A DNA stretch of 64,000 nucleotides from Theocolax elegans (lineage: Eukaryota; Arthropoda; Insecta; Hymenoptera; Cerocephalidae), in contig CM047430.1 in NCBI GenBank assembly GCA_026168455.1, positions 29,231,237 through 29,295,236 of the forward strand, read 5' to 3'. Of this stretch, positions 1-11,516 are shown in pieces. The notes beneath the pieces were generated by a model that worked only from the letters and a program-made list of their open reading frames with translations, made no database searches and was not told the DNA's origin. The first letter of the stretch is position 1. Each line of letters begins with the position of its first letter. A program made the translations under genes and the position numbers.

Positions 1-938
1 TAGAACACATTAGTGAAATATTCATAAAAAGTTTCGGTTGTCATCCAACCACTGTCAGAGAGACCAATTCCCCAGCCGATAGGAAAATTATCAATTATTT
101 TTTTTGGAACCTGCTCTTTATACGTATAAATAACCATAGGAGGTGCTCGTACACCACTGGCACTATACATAAACAAAGCTGTGACACTTTCTTTTTCGTG
201 TGCATCCACAACTTTATAAACTGATCGAGCTCCTTTCTGCACAAGTACCTTTTCAGGCTTTGGACATAACTGTATGTTTGTTTCGTCACAATTGAATACC
301 CTTGAAGAATCAATATTTATCAAGTTTTTATTTCTTAAATAAGCTCCTACTTCATCAAACCAGCTTCTCAAATCCTCCTCAGTAACAGATGCACGCACAA
401 GAGTTAAATTTTGAGCTGTTCGAATTCTTAAGTGTGGGTGACGGTTGCAAAAGCCTTCGTACCAATGTCTGCCTGGCCTGTTTTCAGTGAACGGGGTCAT
501 CTTATTTAAACTTATCATATAAAGTTGCACACTATCTAAAAGTTCAGTTTTGGTTATCGGAGAACCTGTCTGAGCTCTGTATAAAATCCATTTGACTATT
601 TCATCTTCTTCAGTTTGGCTTAAAACTGTTGCCGGTCCCATTTTACAGTCCAATAGTTGAGGATTTTTACTTTTTCTAAAAATTGTTGTCGACGGTACAC
701 CAAAGGTATCAGCAACTGTTCTTAGTGGTACACCGTTAGCATAGGCTTTCACAGCACGTTCAACTGCATCTCTAGAATATTTTTGTCTCTTTTGCCTCTT
801 TCGAACACTCTTACTTGTAATATTAATGCTATTGTTCTTCTTTACAGCTTTTCCTACATTTTGATCTTGGCATTCTTTACTTACTAGCGTTTTAGTATTT
901 TTGTTAGCTTTAGATTTTATTTTTGTACGCTTTCCCAT
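1..938 (-). CDS. pogo/Tigger-type DDE transposase, N-terminal 312 codons (cut by window edge)
   Basis: The frame is open from an ATG at 938 (reading MGKRTKIKSK) to the window edge with no stop, so the protein is partial only because the window ends. A Lys/Arg-rich basic stretch covers residues 1-53. Residues 54-93 form a psq-type helix-turn-helix (YSRDAVERAVKAYANGVPLR, then VADTFGVPSTTIFR). Residues 102-172 match a CENP-B-type DNA-binding domain ending in GRHWYEGFCNRHP. The DDE_1 catalytic domain begins near residue 200; D218 in the motif FNCDET is the expected first catalytic Asp. The segment near the edge (SDSGWMTTETFYEYF) is typical of the same family. The remaining catalytic acids lie outside the window. 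Minus-strand sequence just upstream has a pyrimidine tract ending in CTCAG at 969-980, so a 5' UTR intron is possible. Known role of the family: cut-and-paste transposition at TA sites; some copies are domesticated. No frameshift or stop is visible, which suggests a young or constrained copy. Confidence 0.9.
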   Translation of the reverse strand, partial: MGKRTKIKSKANKNTKTLVSKECQDQNVGKAVKKNNSINITSKSVRKRQKRQKYSRDAVERAVKAYANGVPLRTVADTFGVPSTTIFRKSKNPQLLDCKMGPATVLSQTEEDEIVKWILYRAQTGSPITKTELLDSVQLYMISLNKMTPFTENRPGRHWYEGFCNRHPHLRIRTAQNLTLVRASVTEEDLRSWFDEVGAYLRNKNLINIDSSRVFNCDETNIQLCPKPEKVLVQKGARSVYKVVDAHEKESVTALFMYSASGVRAPPMVIYTYKEQVPKKIIDNFPIGWGIGLSDSGWMTTETFYEYFTNVF

Positions 939-3150
939 TTTTTACTTTAACTTTAATCTTCTTTTTACCTGAGAAAAAAACAAGAAATTATTTTACTTAC
1001 ATTCATTTTATTATGAAATTTAATTATTGAGTTATACTTTTTTAGGTTAGGATTTATTTTTAACTACACACATTAAATATTAACAACTTACTTACATACA
1101 AGATAGTAGGAAAGATTGTTGATCAGTATCTACTTCACGTAAATTACTCCGCTGTGATTAATTTGTTAATTACTTAAAAATATGCTTATTATTAAAACTG
1201 ATCGGCGCACGTGTTTACGTCGTTTCATTTCACGTACGTAAGTACAGAATATGACGTCCGCAACTTGGAACACGCATATTCCGTTGTTCCATTATACGGC
1301 ATTATGAAAAATGTATGTACCTAAAACGGAACAGCTATTTAAATAAATAAAACGATTATAAAATTGAAAAACTAAAATGAAAATAAAATCTACGGTACTT
1401 CAGCTGTAAGAATTGCTATATGCAAGTTAAGAAATCCATTGTGTTTGTATAAAAATTGAAAAGATCAAGTACTTTTTCGCACGAAACTTTACGTTCACAT
1501 TGCACAGTATACTTCTACTATTCACAGCACGCGTTTAAAACTTTTTTTTAACATAAAATATTTGCTTATTATTACATATAACTTATGGAATTATAACGTT
1601 AAATATTTGTATGAATTAATATATTTTTTAGATATTTATTTTAATTACAGTTATTTATAAGCGCTATTTTTCATTAAGTTGTTCCAACATAGGGCATGTT
1701 CCACGATAGGTACTTTTACCTTGTAGGATACGAAGTTTCAATTTTGAATTTTTGTAGGAATGTAGATTTTAGCTCGGATTGAAACTTAACTAGAAGTGGC
1801 AGATGTGCGTTAAGTTAAAGTTGCTGTATCGACAATTTACATAAAATTTTCAATTCTATTTCGTATAAAATAACTATTTGAATCGATAAATATGTATCTT
1901 ATGGCCTAAATATATAAAAATCGACGTATCTGCAATGTTAATGTCAAAAGTATGTCACACATTTATCAATTAATCAATGCACATTTTGCTACATCTACAA
2001 CAACTTAACCGATTAAACGTGGAAGAACAAGTCAAAAAACGAATTGTTTGTAATTATAGGCATTCGTAATTGGAGAATTTTACCGACATTCCAAACAAAT
2101 ATCGCGATTGAATAGCGGTTGCTCAGTTACTCCAACAATTTTCGCGGTTGCTCTAGTCCTCGTATATTTAAAATATTCAGATCCGCCGAGATTGCCGTTC
2201 AACTACGACCGAAACCAATTCAATTATCGATTATCAATGAAAGCTTACTAACGAAAAAAAATATTCATTGTAAAAAACGATATTTAAATTAAATAAGCTA
2301 CGCGACTAAATATTGTTCTATAAGATTTTCAAATTCATTAAGTACTAGATATTTTGTTTATTCTTGACAAATGTGACAATCGTTATAAACTGTTATTATT
2401 TTTTAATAATCAAGGGGCGCGCTCGCGCTTCCGACGCAAGTATGGGATGCACGGTTAACCTCATATTCAGCTAACTCGTCAATCATATTCATCTAATTAC
2501 TTACACATATATCATTTAAATTCTAATATCTTTGATCAGTTTACAATACCAATGTAATTAAATGCAATATAAATTATTTAATGACCCTTTTGCTTATACT
2601 GTTTATTAAAATCTCAACCTGAAATAAAAGAGAGATGAGTATACAACGGTAATTTATTAAACATGATTGTTCGCATTATTTTTTTTTGCGAATGAATTAT
2701 TACAACCAGAAAAGTTAATAAAAAAACTGCAAATAAAACATTCATTGCCTGAGTATTCGTTCAATTAAAAAAAATATGCACCATTAAAATACTAATGCAT
2801 TTTTTAAACATAAAGGAATTACAATTGCGTTATTTGTTTACGTTAATGCTTGTATTCTCGTGTATAAAATAAAAAGTTGAAAGGTTGTATAATATATTTA
2901 AAAGAAAATAAATAATTTCAAATATCTTTAAAAAAAGGTTTTTACAATGTAGTTCACGAAGTTTGCATTTATTTAATTATCAAATATTTTATTGTATTAT
3001 TGCGTATGAAATATGTACGCATATGAAAATAATTTGATAATTATCAAAATAATTAATGTGGGTTAAGAATTAAACATATAGAGTTTTGTGGTGCCAAGGT
3101 GTAATAAAAAAATTCCGGGTTACGTAATAAGCACGTCCAGCTATAACAAT
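939..3150. other. AT-rich stretch upstream of the transposase, no gene seen
   Basis: No coding exon is recognisable. Near 1280-1305 and 1677-1705 two diverged segments share the words GTTGTTCC and GGCAT. They may be subterminal repeats of the transposon at 1-938, but the other end of that element is outside the window, so this cannot be tested here. A short GC-rich patch (GGGGCGCGCTCGCGC) lies at 2413-2430. Confidence 0.4.
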
Positions 3151-3895
3151 AAAAATGATGATCGGAAACGATGTAAAATCACCATTCACCGAAAATCACG
3201 TCGTCCAGATAATCTTGGTTCATTCATAACAAACCCAGGGAACCCAAGTTGAAAATCGAGCCAAGACCCATCGAACGAGCCCATCGAGGATGAAAAAAAA
3301 GCGAGAGAAGAGGGAGAACCCGAAGGCAAAAAGTAAAAAAAGAGTATATGGGCACACGTATACGTGGATATACGTGGATATACGTGGATATACGTGGATG
3401 TATGCGAGGGAGGCGGCGTCGGCAAAGGAGAGAAAGAGGGAAGGAGCGAGAGTCGAGAGCAATTAGCCGGGGGAAGTTCGGTGTGTGTCAGCGGGCCGCG
3501 CGCGCAGCAGCCTCCTCCTAGCCTCCTAGGTTCTCCAGCGGGCTGAAGACGCGGGCTTTAGTCGCTCGCCGACCCCCGTCCGCGAAGGTCCGGAAGCTGT
3601 AGTCGCGCGTGCGCGCGAACCTTACCACCCACACACGCACGTACACGTAAACACGAACCCGAGTGAACACGGGAACCCCACATTTTTTTTTACTCTGCCT
3701 TTGTTTCTATTTTTCTATTCCCTTTTGCACCAATCGACGGATACTCGTTTCACCGGAGGTTCAATCGGCTAGGAGAAGGTGCCACAAGTGAGACTGAGAA
3801 TCGACGTCCAAAAGGGAGACTCGAGGAAGGATATACGGGCGCCTACCGCCCGTCTCGTCATCGGGTCATGACGCCGGTCAGGAGCACGTGGTTAG
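3151..3895 (+). promoter_or_regulatory. GC-rich island, possible promoter and first exon
   Basis: GC content rises sharply, with dense CpG and runs such as GCGCGTGCGCGCGAAC near 3604-3619. Near the end an ATG at 3868 opens a seven-codon frame (MTPVRST) that reaches a good splice-donor match, CACGTG then GTTAGT, at 3890/3891. This arrangement is what a 5' UTR plus short first coding exon would look like. No TATA box is clear and the downstream exon is not identified. The call is an inference from composition and one splice site; the alternatives are a non-coding GC island or a regulatory element. Confidence 0.3.
3361..3400. repeat. four tandem copies of a 10-bp unit
   Basis: The unit TACGTGGATA is repeated three times exactly and a fourth time with the last base changed. 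It sits inside the GC-rich island and creates a spurious Tyr/Val/Asp-rich reading frame. Confidence 0.95.
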
Positions 3896-5200
3896 TCCAT
3901 CGACTCTTTTTCCTTTTCCTTTTTTCTTTTTTCTTTTTTCTTTTCTTTTCCATTTCTCCGCGTTAGCGGTTTTATCCATTCTGCATATACTCGCTCTGGA
4001 TTTATACACTTTACTTTTAATGTCGACCTATGGAATTTTTTACTACACGCGTTTCGTTTTCGAGTCGTTGAACTTGATATTGAGTAGTCGTGATGCAAAC
4101 GAAACAGATGCTTTCCCATGTTTTTTCTACTTGATTACAAGATTGTCATCGGACATGCGAATAGTGCGCTAAAGATTAATCGCATAGTTTCGTACAATGT
4201 AATCTTAAATTTAAAAATTACACTTGCTATTATTTTAGCAATATAACATGATGCGTTTAATTTTGTTTTGTTTTTGAACAAAATATCTAATATACATTAT
4301 AACGAACGAATGAAAATTGAAATTACAAAGGATATTGTAAAACAGCATTGTAATTAATAGTATAAAGGAGCTCGAGATGCCTTTGAGATTTGGAAATTAA
4401 CTTTGTCTATTTTTTACTTTGACGTTGGACTCGTGGATTATTTGCCAACGCGGTACTTTTAAATAACTAGTATAAGTAAATTTTTAAAATGAATATATTT
4501 ATCAATCGACTATTATCCTATTTTCGGTTTAAAAATAAGAGTATAATCAATTTTCAATCCCAGCGTACCGGGGATCCGTTATTAATAGTTAATGCATTTA
4601 ATTTTATTTTCCAATAGTCTTCGAAATTCGTGGGGTGAGAACGTTGATTATTATTTATGTAAAAATATAAATCTCTGCTTCAATCTTGTAAAATAATGTA
4701 ATTATTAATGGTATGTGTTATATTATTTTATTCGTGCCGTATAAAATAATCTATTAATTAAACACCCGTTAACGAATTAAATCAATAAAGCTATTCAGAG
4801 TCACTTTAATTCAATAGCGAATATCAGGCAGTAAATTAATTTTTTTTCAAAAGCCTTTATGCCCACGATAAAAATTTAGCGCGTGTCCGTAGATTATCGT
4901 AAAATTTAATTAAAATTACACGAGTTAATTATCGGGAACTATAAATTATGGTTTAATAATATGTTTTAATTTAATTTAATAATAACGTAACGTAATTGAT
5001 ATACCCTATATCATAAATAAATAATCGGAGAATTATGTGATATTTTATTAATTATAATATTATAAAGCTTAATATTAATGATATTAATAATTAATATTTA
5101 TGAATGAAATTAATGTATAAACTTACGAAGCTGTAATTGATCGATATATCGACAGTTTTAGATTGTATTGTAAAACGTGAATTTGAAATGGTCGGACGAC
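3896..5200. other. AT-rich stretch, no gene seen
   Basis: After a pyrimidine-rich run (3900-3960) the sequence is AT-rich, with many short TTAAT/AATTA words and stop codons in all frames. The short frames here show no domain and no splice context. Confidence 0.5.
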
Positions 5201-5560
5201 CGAATTGGACAGAGAATATCTCGAAAACGTCGAAAAATTTAGCCTCGAGTAGTCGAAGAAAAAAAACCGTTCAAAACGAGATCGCGTGTTTCCCGAGCGA
5301 GTGAGCGAGCGCGCGCGAAATTCCTAGGACCATTAACGGGCTTAGTTCGCATAGCTGAGTCGTGTAGATAGTTAACCCAGCCGAAGCGCGAGCGTAACTC
5401 GGTGTGATTCGATCGGTGATCCTTCTTCCAGCTCGTCCTCTCAAGGATTCCTTACCACCAAGTATCGCTTTGACCTGCATATATATATATATATACATAC
5501 ACACAAGGAGCCTCTTTGAAATCTATCCCGATGCACGTGGTTCTTGATACGTTAGCCACG
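5201..5560. other. GC-rich island with AT microsatellite
   Basis: A CpG-rich block includes GAGCGAGTGAGCGAGCGCGC near 5297-5316 and ends in a short (AT)n run at about 5478-5494. Frames on the minus strand are open only because stops are rare in this composition. It may be regulatory; no specific site is identified. Confidence 0.3.
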
Positions 5561-7004
5561 CCACTGGTCCCGATCTATGCATCCTTTGACCAAAAGTTTC
5601 TACACTCGTTAACCCGTCAAAAGATAACATGATTTACCTACCGTTCGCGCCCAAATGAATTGTCTGTATGTGCATATATACAACTTGCATATACCTACTT
5701 TCCTGAAGCTCACTCAATTGACTTTATCGATGCTACGATTGCACTATTTTACCTTCATTTATATATCTACACCGTGAAGTAATTCGCTCGGACTATTTCT
5801 GCTTTTTGGTATTCTAGACAATGGCTGGATAGAATTTAGTTATTTTATCCTGTAATTTATATGCATTATACATTTATTTTTTTCGACGTTTCCTATTTTA
5901 TTTTATGTGATTTATTTGATTTGATTTTTCCGTTGATACGCCGGAATAGAGTCGCGTGAATGTATCTATCAATTGTCAGAGTATCACTTTAGTATGTAGG
6001 TATATAGACAAACGTACATTTAAACGTATTTTTAACAAAAGTTACGTATTTCAACACTCATGAAAATATGGCAATATTTTTAAATATTTAGATTAATATT
6101 ATAGATTTAAATCATGTAAATTTTAAAACAAATAATAGTTTAACTTTTGGTATACACAAAAATTCTTCTTTTTCCTCTGAAATACATATTTTTTTATAAA
6201 GACGAATGTAAATACGTCGTCCGTGTATAACACAAACCATTTTTCATATCTATCGGTAATAAACAATTACCCTGCCCAGAATTAAATGTACGCGTAATTG
6301 ATAAGTCATTGTCACAGAAATACAATGCGAGACAAATGTCGCATCAATTACTGTACTATATCTATATGTCTAAATTATAAATTAAATTCGGTAGTTTAAA
6401 CAACAAAACAACGATCATTATAGTCAAAGATATATCCAAGGTTCATAAACGAAATGTACAAAAACCAAACAGGTTCGCAATTAGAGTTCATTACAATAAT
6501 AAACCGTATAATTTAATGTACTTAATTAAAAATATCAATTTTGCGTTTTATTACACTCGTCTTCTTTAATTATGAACCACTGAGTGTAAAGGAGAAATCG
6601 CTTTTGTTAGTGCGTTTTTCAATGCTATACCTACTATTATAGGTGCTTAACTGCTTATTTTGCAACGACTCATTTGCAGTTAAAAAATACATAATCAATT
6701 ACATTTGATTGTTTCGAGCTACTTGAGAAAGTGTATATATATATATAACGTAAACGTATAGAGACGATCCTTCGTGTGTTATACCGATGAAGTGTATTGG
6801 TTTTGAAATTCTCAAGATTTGGGCAACACGTGTTCCCGCAGCCTCGAGTGTCGTCTGTCAAAATAGTGGGGACATGCCCTAGGAAACGGGAAACATGGTC
6901 TTTTTTTAGAAAACTTTAATTTTCTTCGCACTATGGTACAACTATCGAATCCCCCGGCACAGAAAAGGAAATATTTTCAAAATTTTTTATCGACATACAA
7001 TGTG
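5561..7004. other. AT-rich stretch, no gene seen
   Basis: Low-complexity AT-rich DNA. A slightly GC-richer part around 6830-6960 carries no recognisable exon. Confidence 0.5.
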
Positions 7005-7006
7005 TA

Positions 7007-7291
7007 CACTGAGAAAAAAGTTGTAGTAAAAATGCCAATAAGTACTGTTTAGTAATGAAATTACAGACTGTCAAAATTCAAAAAATGATTATACTTTATA
7101 CTAACATTTATCAAAAGTTTATTTATTTTTCTACAATTTTTATAATATTTACAATAAGTTTATTATAATATTTACAATAACTCAATAACCGTAAATGTTT
7201 ACTATATAGTATAGTAGTTTGTGAATTTTGACAATCTGTAATTTCATTACTAGACAGTATTGGCATTGTTACTAGAACTTTTTTCTCAGTG
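7007..7291. mobile_element. MITE, CACTGAG-ended, TA target site (copy A)
   Basis: The left end CACTGAGAAAAAAG is matched in inverted orientation at the right end, and the element is flanked on both sides by TA (7005-7006 and 7292-7293). The arms are long, about 100 bp each, pairing through the shared internal word TAGTAATGAAATTACAGA, so nearly the whole 285 bp is one imperfect hairpin. It has no coding capacity. TA flanks are the rule for Tc1/mariner/pogo-type insertion, so a non-autonomous element moved by that group is the simplest reading. A related copy lies at 11272-11516. Confidence 0.85.
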
Positions 7292-7599
7292 TAGATTGTG
7301 CATAAATGTAATATAATGTATTACATCGATTTCCATCAGTTTAAAAAAGGGATTGATTTTAATTAATGTTAAAAATAGTAATATTATTTTTAAACGCTAA
7401 AGAAGATAAAACTTATAGGTATAATAAATATTAATTTGTGTGCAGAAAATATTATTCACACAAAATATTAAAGATAATTTTAATAATTCATCTTAGGCCA
7501 GTAGTTCGAACTGGTGTATATAGAAAAGTAGTAAGGAAAATTACAAACTTTTAAAGCCAGGGAAAAGAGCAGAAATTAAAAAAATGAAAATACGAGTAG

Positions 7600-8190
7600 C
7601 GCAAAGTCATTGAACCAAAGCAGCATTTCCTGTGAAGTATATATATATGTACGCGTGTTTTTTTCTCATTCAACGGGTAGCATCCCTAAAGCTCCGAGGC
7701 GACTTATTAAAATACCCTCGGGGGGGTTAATAGACTCGCATCGTTCGTTACAATGCACGCGACATCGCATCCGAGTTGGGTTAGCGGCGCGACCGTTTTC
7801 AACCGTGTAGCTACACCACCTGCAGCGAATAAAGAGTCATTGTTGCAGAGGAGGTTTCTTATAGGTATACCGGTAGCATATCGCGCCACGTCTTCCCAGA
7901 ACAATGGTATATGTTAATCCCTCGCGGTTCACTCCTATACTCACCTCTCAGGATCTCTCCGCTTCCTCGTTCTCGACTCGCGAGTGTCACGCGTACGATG
8001 CAACTCAAATGCAAATCGTGCGTGACTTTACGACACCTCGGACTCAAAACCGACCATTTTTTATACCGTTGACGGCTCTCTACGATGAACGATCACCCCT
8101 TCTTCTCTCGAGTTATATACGACCTTCGAACTTTGGGATTTCGCGTTGTTGTGGAAACGGGATTAAAGCCCCCGTTTATAAACTATTTTA
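7600..8190. other. GC-richer island, unrecognised 95-codon frame
   Basis: A frame on the plus strand opens with an ATG at 7904 and stops at 8191. Its product (MVYVNPSRFTPILTSQ...) matches no family I know, has no signal peptide and no domain, and overlaps open frames on the other strand. Composition explains the openness. I see no splice sites that would make it an exon. Confidence 0.2.
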
Positions 8191-8990
8191 GGGACTAATC
8201 TCATCGGTGTAAACACTATTACAAATTGATTACCACTACGAAACACTAGTGGTTTCCTTTTAATTTCACCGTGCATCCTGCACAACTGTTTAAATTAGAT
8301 CTTTTCAATTTAAATTTTAATTCAATTTTATAATTAATTCGTTTGATTCTGCCGCTGCATCGTTGTCGCGGATTAAATACCTTCAACATTTCATATTCCG
8401 TAAATTATTTGTTTTTAATAATTTATCATTATTTGATTGTTTATCTTCCTCATTGCTTTGAATTTGTTGTGCATTATTCAGTTAGGTACAGTGCTTTATT
8501 TAATTACATTCAATACGTCATTAATTATTGAAAACCCGTTAAATACTTAGTACAATTGTTTTTATTACTGATTGATTAATTTTATTGAGCACATTATTTC
8601 GATGAATATTTTTTACTACGTTATATTAGTATAATGGATCATTAATTACGTTTTTTATAAATGACAATATTAGAAGACACATTTACGAGAGTATAAAAAT
8701 ACACACGTCGAGGATTGACGGTTTAAAAGCACTTTGTCGATGTAAGTTTGCGGTTAAAAAGAACATTATTTTCAATTAAAATCTGTCTTGTTTGATCAAA
8801 ATTGGTTTATCGATCAAACCATCATCCAAATAGAATGTCAACGCGCTTCATTGGACCGTATAATGGAATTTGACTTGAACTTTTACGATACATACAATAC
8901 AGTTAGTTTGAAGAAGGCTAATTAAAAATTCCCTTTGTACATAGGTAATTTAATGTTAATTACCTCGTATCGAGCGATTCCCAGTGTACA
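8191..8990. other. AT-rich stretch, no gene seen
   Basis: AT-rich sequence with stops in every frame; nothing recognised. Confidence 0.5.
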
Positions 8991-9600
8991 ATTCTACTAA
9001 ATTTCGCGGAAATACCGGATGCGTACGAATTTCAATAAACGATCGAGTATCGAGAGCACCATCTCGATAACAAAGTTTTTAATATCGCGAGACGCGCTCG
9101 TGTGTGCACGTACACGAACCTCGTATAGGGTGGAGAATCGATAATCCAAAAGAAAAAAGTAACGGCCGATTAACCGTGAGGGCAAAAGAAGTATAAAACA
9201 AAATAGTTGAGCGCGTAGTTTTTCAACGGTCGAACAATCGGACGGGTCATTTTGTAATCTCTCTAATGTGGTATACGCCCTCTCCTTTGTTCTTGCACGC
9301 GGGCAAGACGACGGCCAAATTCTGAGGGACTCGAGTAGAGAGAAATCGGAACTTTTTGCGGTTGTGCTCTCCTCCCTTTTGCCGTCCCTCTCCTCGGTCA
9401 CTCCTTCGTCAGTCTCCTTCTTCCTCCTTTACCACGCGGACTTGGTCCAACTGTGCGGGTTTACCTTGTCCTACCGGTATTACGCATTCTGCGTGGCTTT
9501 TCAAATTCGTTACGAAGCGAACCTCTTGCCCGAGCTGTACTTTTATTACCTGCCTCACCGATAGTCACGGACGTTACGCGGATAACTGACGTAAACCTTC
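8991..9600. other. GC-rich island, possible regulatory DNA
   Basis: Open frames exist on both strands (98 codons on plus, 134 on minus), which is the signature of low stop density rather than of a gene. The plus strand is pyrimidine-rich at 9365-9430. No domain or signal peptide is seen. Confidence 0.25.
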
Positions 9601-10690
9601 TATTCTAACAACTTCTGACTCTCCACGATATTACGCTTTCGTTTTACGTTTGTTAAACTTATTATTTATTAAAAATTTGCAGCTTACTTCGTTCATCCAA
9701 CGTTATTTAATTAAATATTTACTTATTCTATAGATTATTTTTCCATTCGTACGATGAAGACTCTTGTTGTATACCTATGTAAATATCATAAAATCTTGTT
9801 AGAATTTAATTGTATATATTATTTACAATGTTCATTGTGGTTTGAAAAGTTAAAGCTTTTACCTTTTGGCCACCGCTTCTACCGTATACAAAATTTATTT
9901 AACATTTATAAAATGTGAATGCAATCTTGCTTCTCTAGAAATAATAACTTGTTAAAACTTAATAACGCTGTACCGATTCCTCGTAAACAATTAAATATAA
10001 TATGTAATCGCAGTTGCAAAAAAACATCTGACAGAAGAAAACTAAATAACAATAAAAAGAAAGTACGTTATTGTACTGTAATACTTTTTATTATGTTTCG
10101 TGGTATTCACATTTGACTCATATAATAATCATTGCGTTGTTCAAAAGTATGTTCGTTATATGAAAAAAGGTTTTATTCTTTAACGATATCACGCGGTAAA
10201 ACCTATTTTATAATTACATCTGAAGTACTCGCAATTAAAAACACTTGCAATGCTTTTATCTTTTAAAATTTCAAAATTCCTGGTTTAATTATTTGCAAAA
10301 TAACTTTAGATGCTTCGCGTGCCTTATTTTTACCATTTTACACGTAGTGCAATGCAAGTGGGGAAGGACGTTCTAAAATTCAATCTATTATCATAAATTG
10401 TAAAACTGATTGTTCGAATCAAATAAGATAATCAAATATTGGATAATGTATAAGAATTAGGAATGGGTTAGCAAAATGATACGTACGTATATGAGTGTAA
10501 ATCATTATATTTGGAAATCATGGAAAAATGGGGAAAACGAAGGAAGGAAGACGAGGGAGTTCGATAGGTGTGAAAGAAGCCGGAGCTTTACCAAAAATCG
10601 CATGCCCGTGAATCAAAGTCAAAGAAGCCCCGTGCAATTTATAAACATTCCGTCAATTTCTTCGATCCCCTAGTCGGTGCAATAATAAGC
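9601..10690. other. AT-rich stretch, no gene seen
   Basis: Mostly AT-rich. A short purine-rich part at 10500-10670 has no recognisable product. Confidence 0.5.
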
Positions 10691-11110
10691 TCGTATCGCG
10701 AAGTTCGACGTCTTCGTCGTCGTCGTCGTCGACATTCACGTAGTGGAGCGCGCCGATCGTAATGCCGAGAAAGTCTCACGACGAAATTGAGTTTTCTATA
10801 TCAGGTGAGCTCGCGGAAGTGACATAAATCCGACGAGGCCGACAGATCGAAGTTATATCCGGTGTGTCGTATAGACGTGCGCCGCGACTCGAGTAAAACG
10901 GCGGGTGCGCCCCCTTCCCCCTCGCTCTCTCTCTCTTTCTCTCTAACGCCTTCTTGTACCCTTGGTTCCCGTAATCGAAGCTCGATATGAGCATGCAAGA
11001 GCAATTTCGGAACAACCCGGACCCGTACAAACCCGACGCAAAGCCAATTCTTCGACTTCGAGACCCTCAAGAATTCGACTGTAATTTTTCCCTTCGTGTA
11101 ATTCTTTCCT
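10691..11110. other. GC-rich island with (TCG)n tract
   Basis: A trinucleotide TCG run at 10714-10732 is followed by a CpG-rich block and a (CT)n tract at about 10922-10944. Overlapping open frames on the minus strand give Arg/Glu-rich products typical of spurious translation. It could be a promoter or 5' UTR on either strand; no defining site is seen. Confidence 0.3.
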
Positions 11111-11271
11111 ATGACTATATATAACCTCTGATATTTTTGGTATTATCATCTCGATGTTTTACACTTTCCAATTCGATTTTACATTTTATTCCGTTGCCTA
11201 TAGGAAATTGAGTTATTTACATTTTACCATTTTATTCTAAAACAATACATTCTTCTATTTATACCACACTA

Positions 11272-11516
11272 CACTAAGAAAAAAATTCTAACAAAAATGA
11301 CAATATTGTTTAGTAATGAAATTGCAAACTGTAAAATTTCAGAAAATGACTATACTGTATAGTAACATTTAATAAAAATCTATTCATTTTTACTGCAATG
11401 TTTGTAATATTTACCATAAGTTGCGTTAATTTTACTATACAGTATAGTAATTTTTTGAATTTTTACAGTCTGTAATTTCATTACTAGACATTTTTACTAA
11501 AACTCTTTTCTCAGTG
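11272..11516. mobile_element. MITE, CACTAAG/CACTGAG-ended (copy B)
   Basis: This element is homologous to the one at 7007-7291: it has the same order of words (TAGTAATGAAAT, then CTGTA..., a central AT loop, then GTAATTTCATTACTAGACA, then CTCAGTG). The left flank is TA; the right flank has drifted to AATA. It is 245 bp long and non-coding. Confidence 0.8.

Noticed and set aside
9268..9564. 98-codon plus-strand frame in a GC-rich island
   Set aside because: Both strands are open here because stops are rare in this composition.
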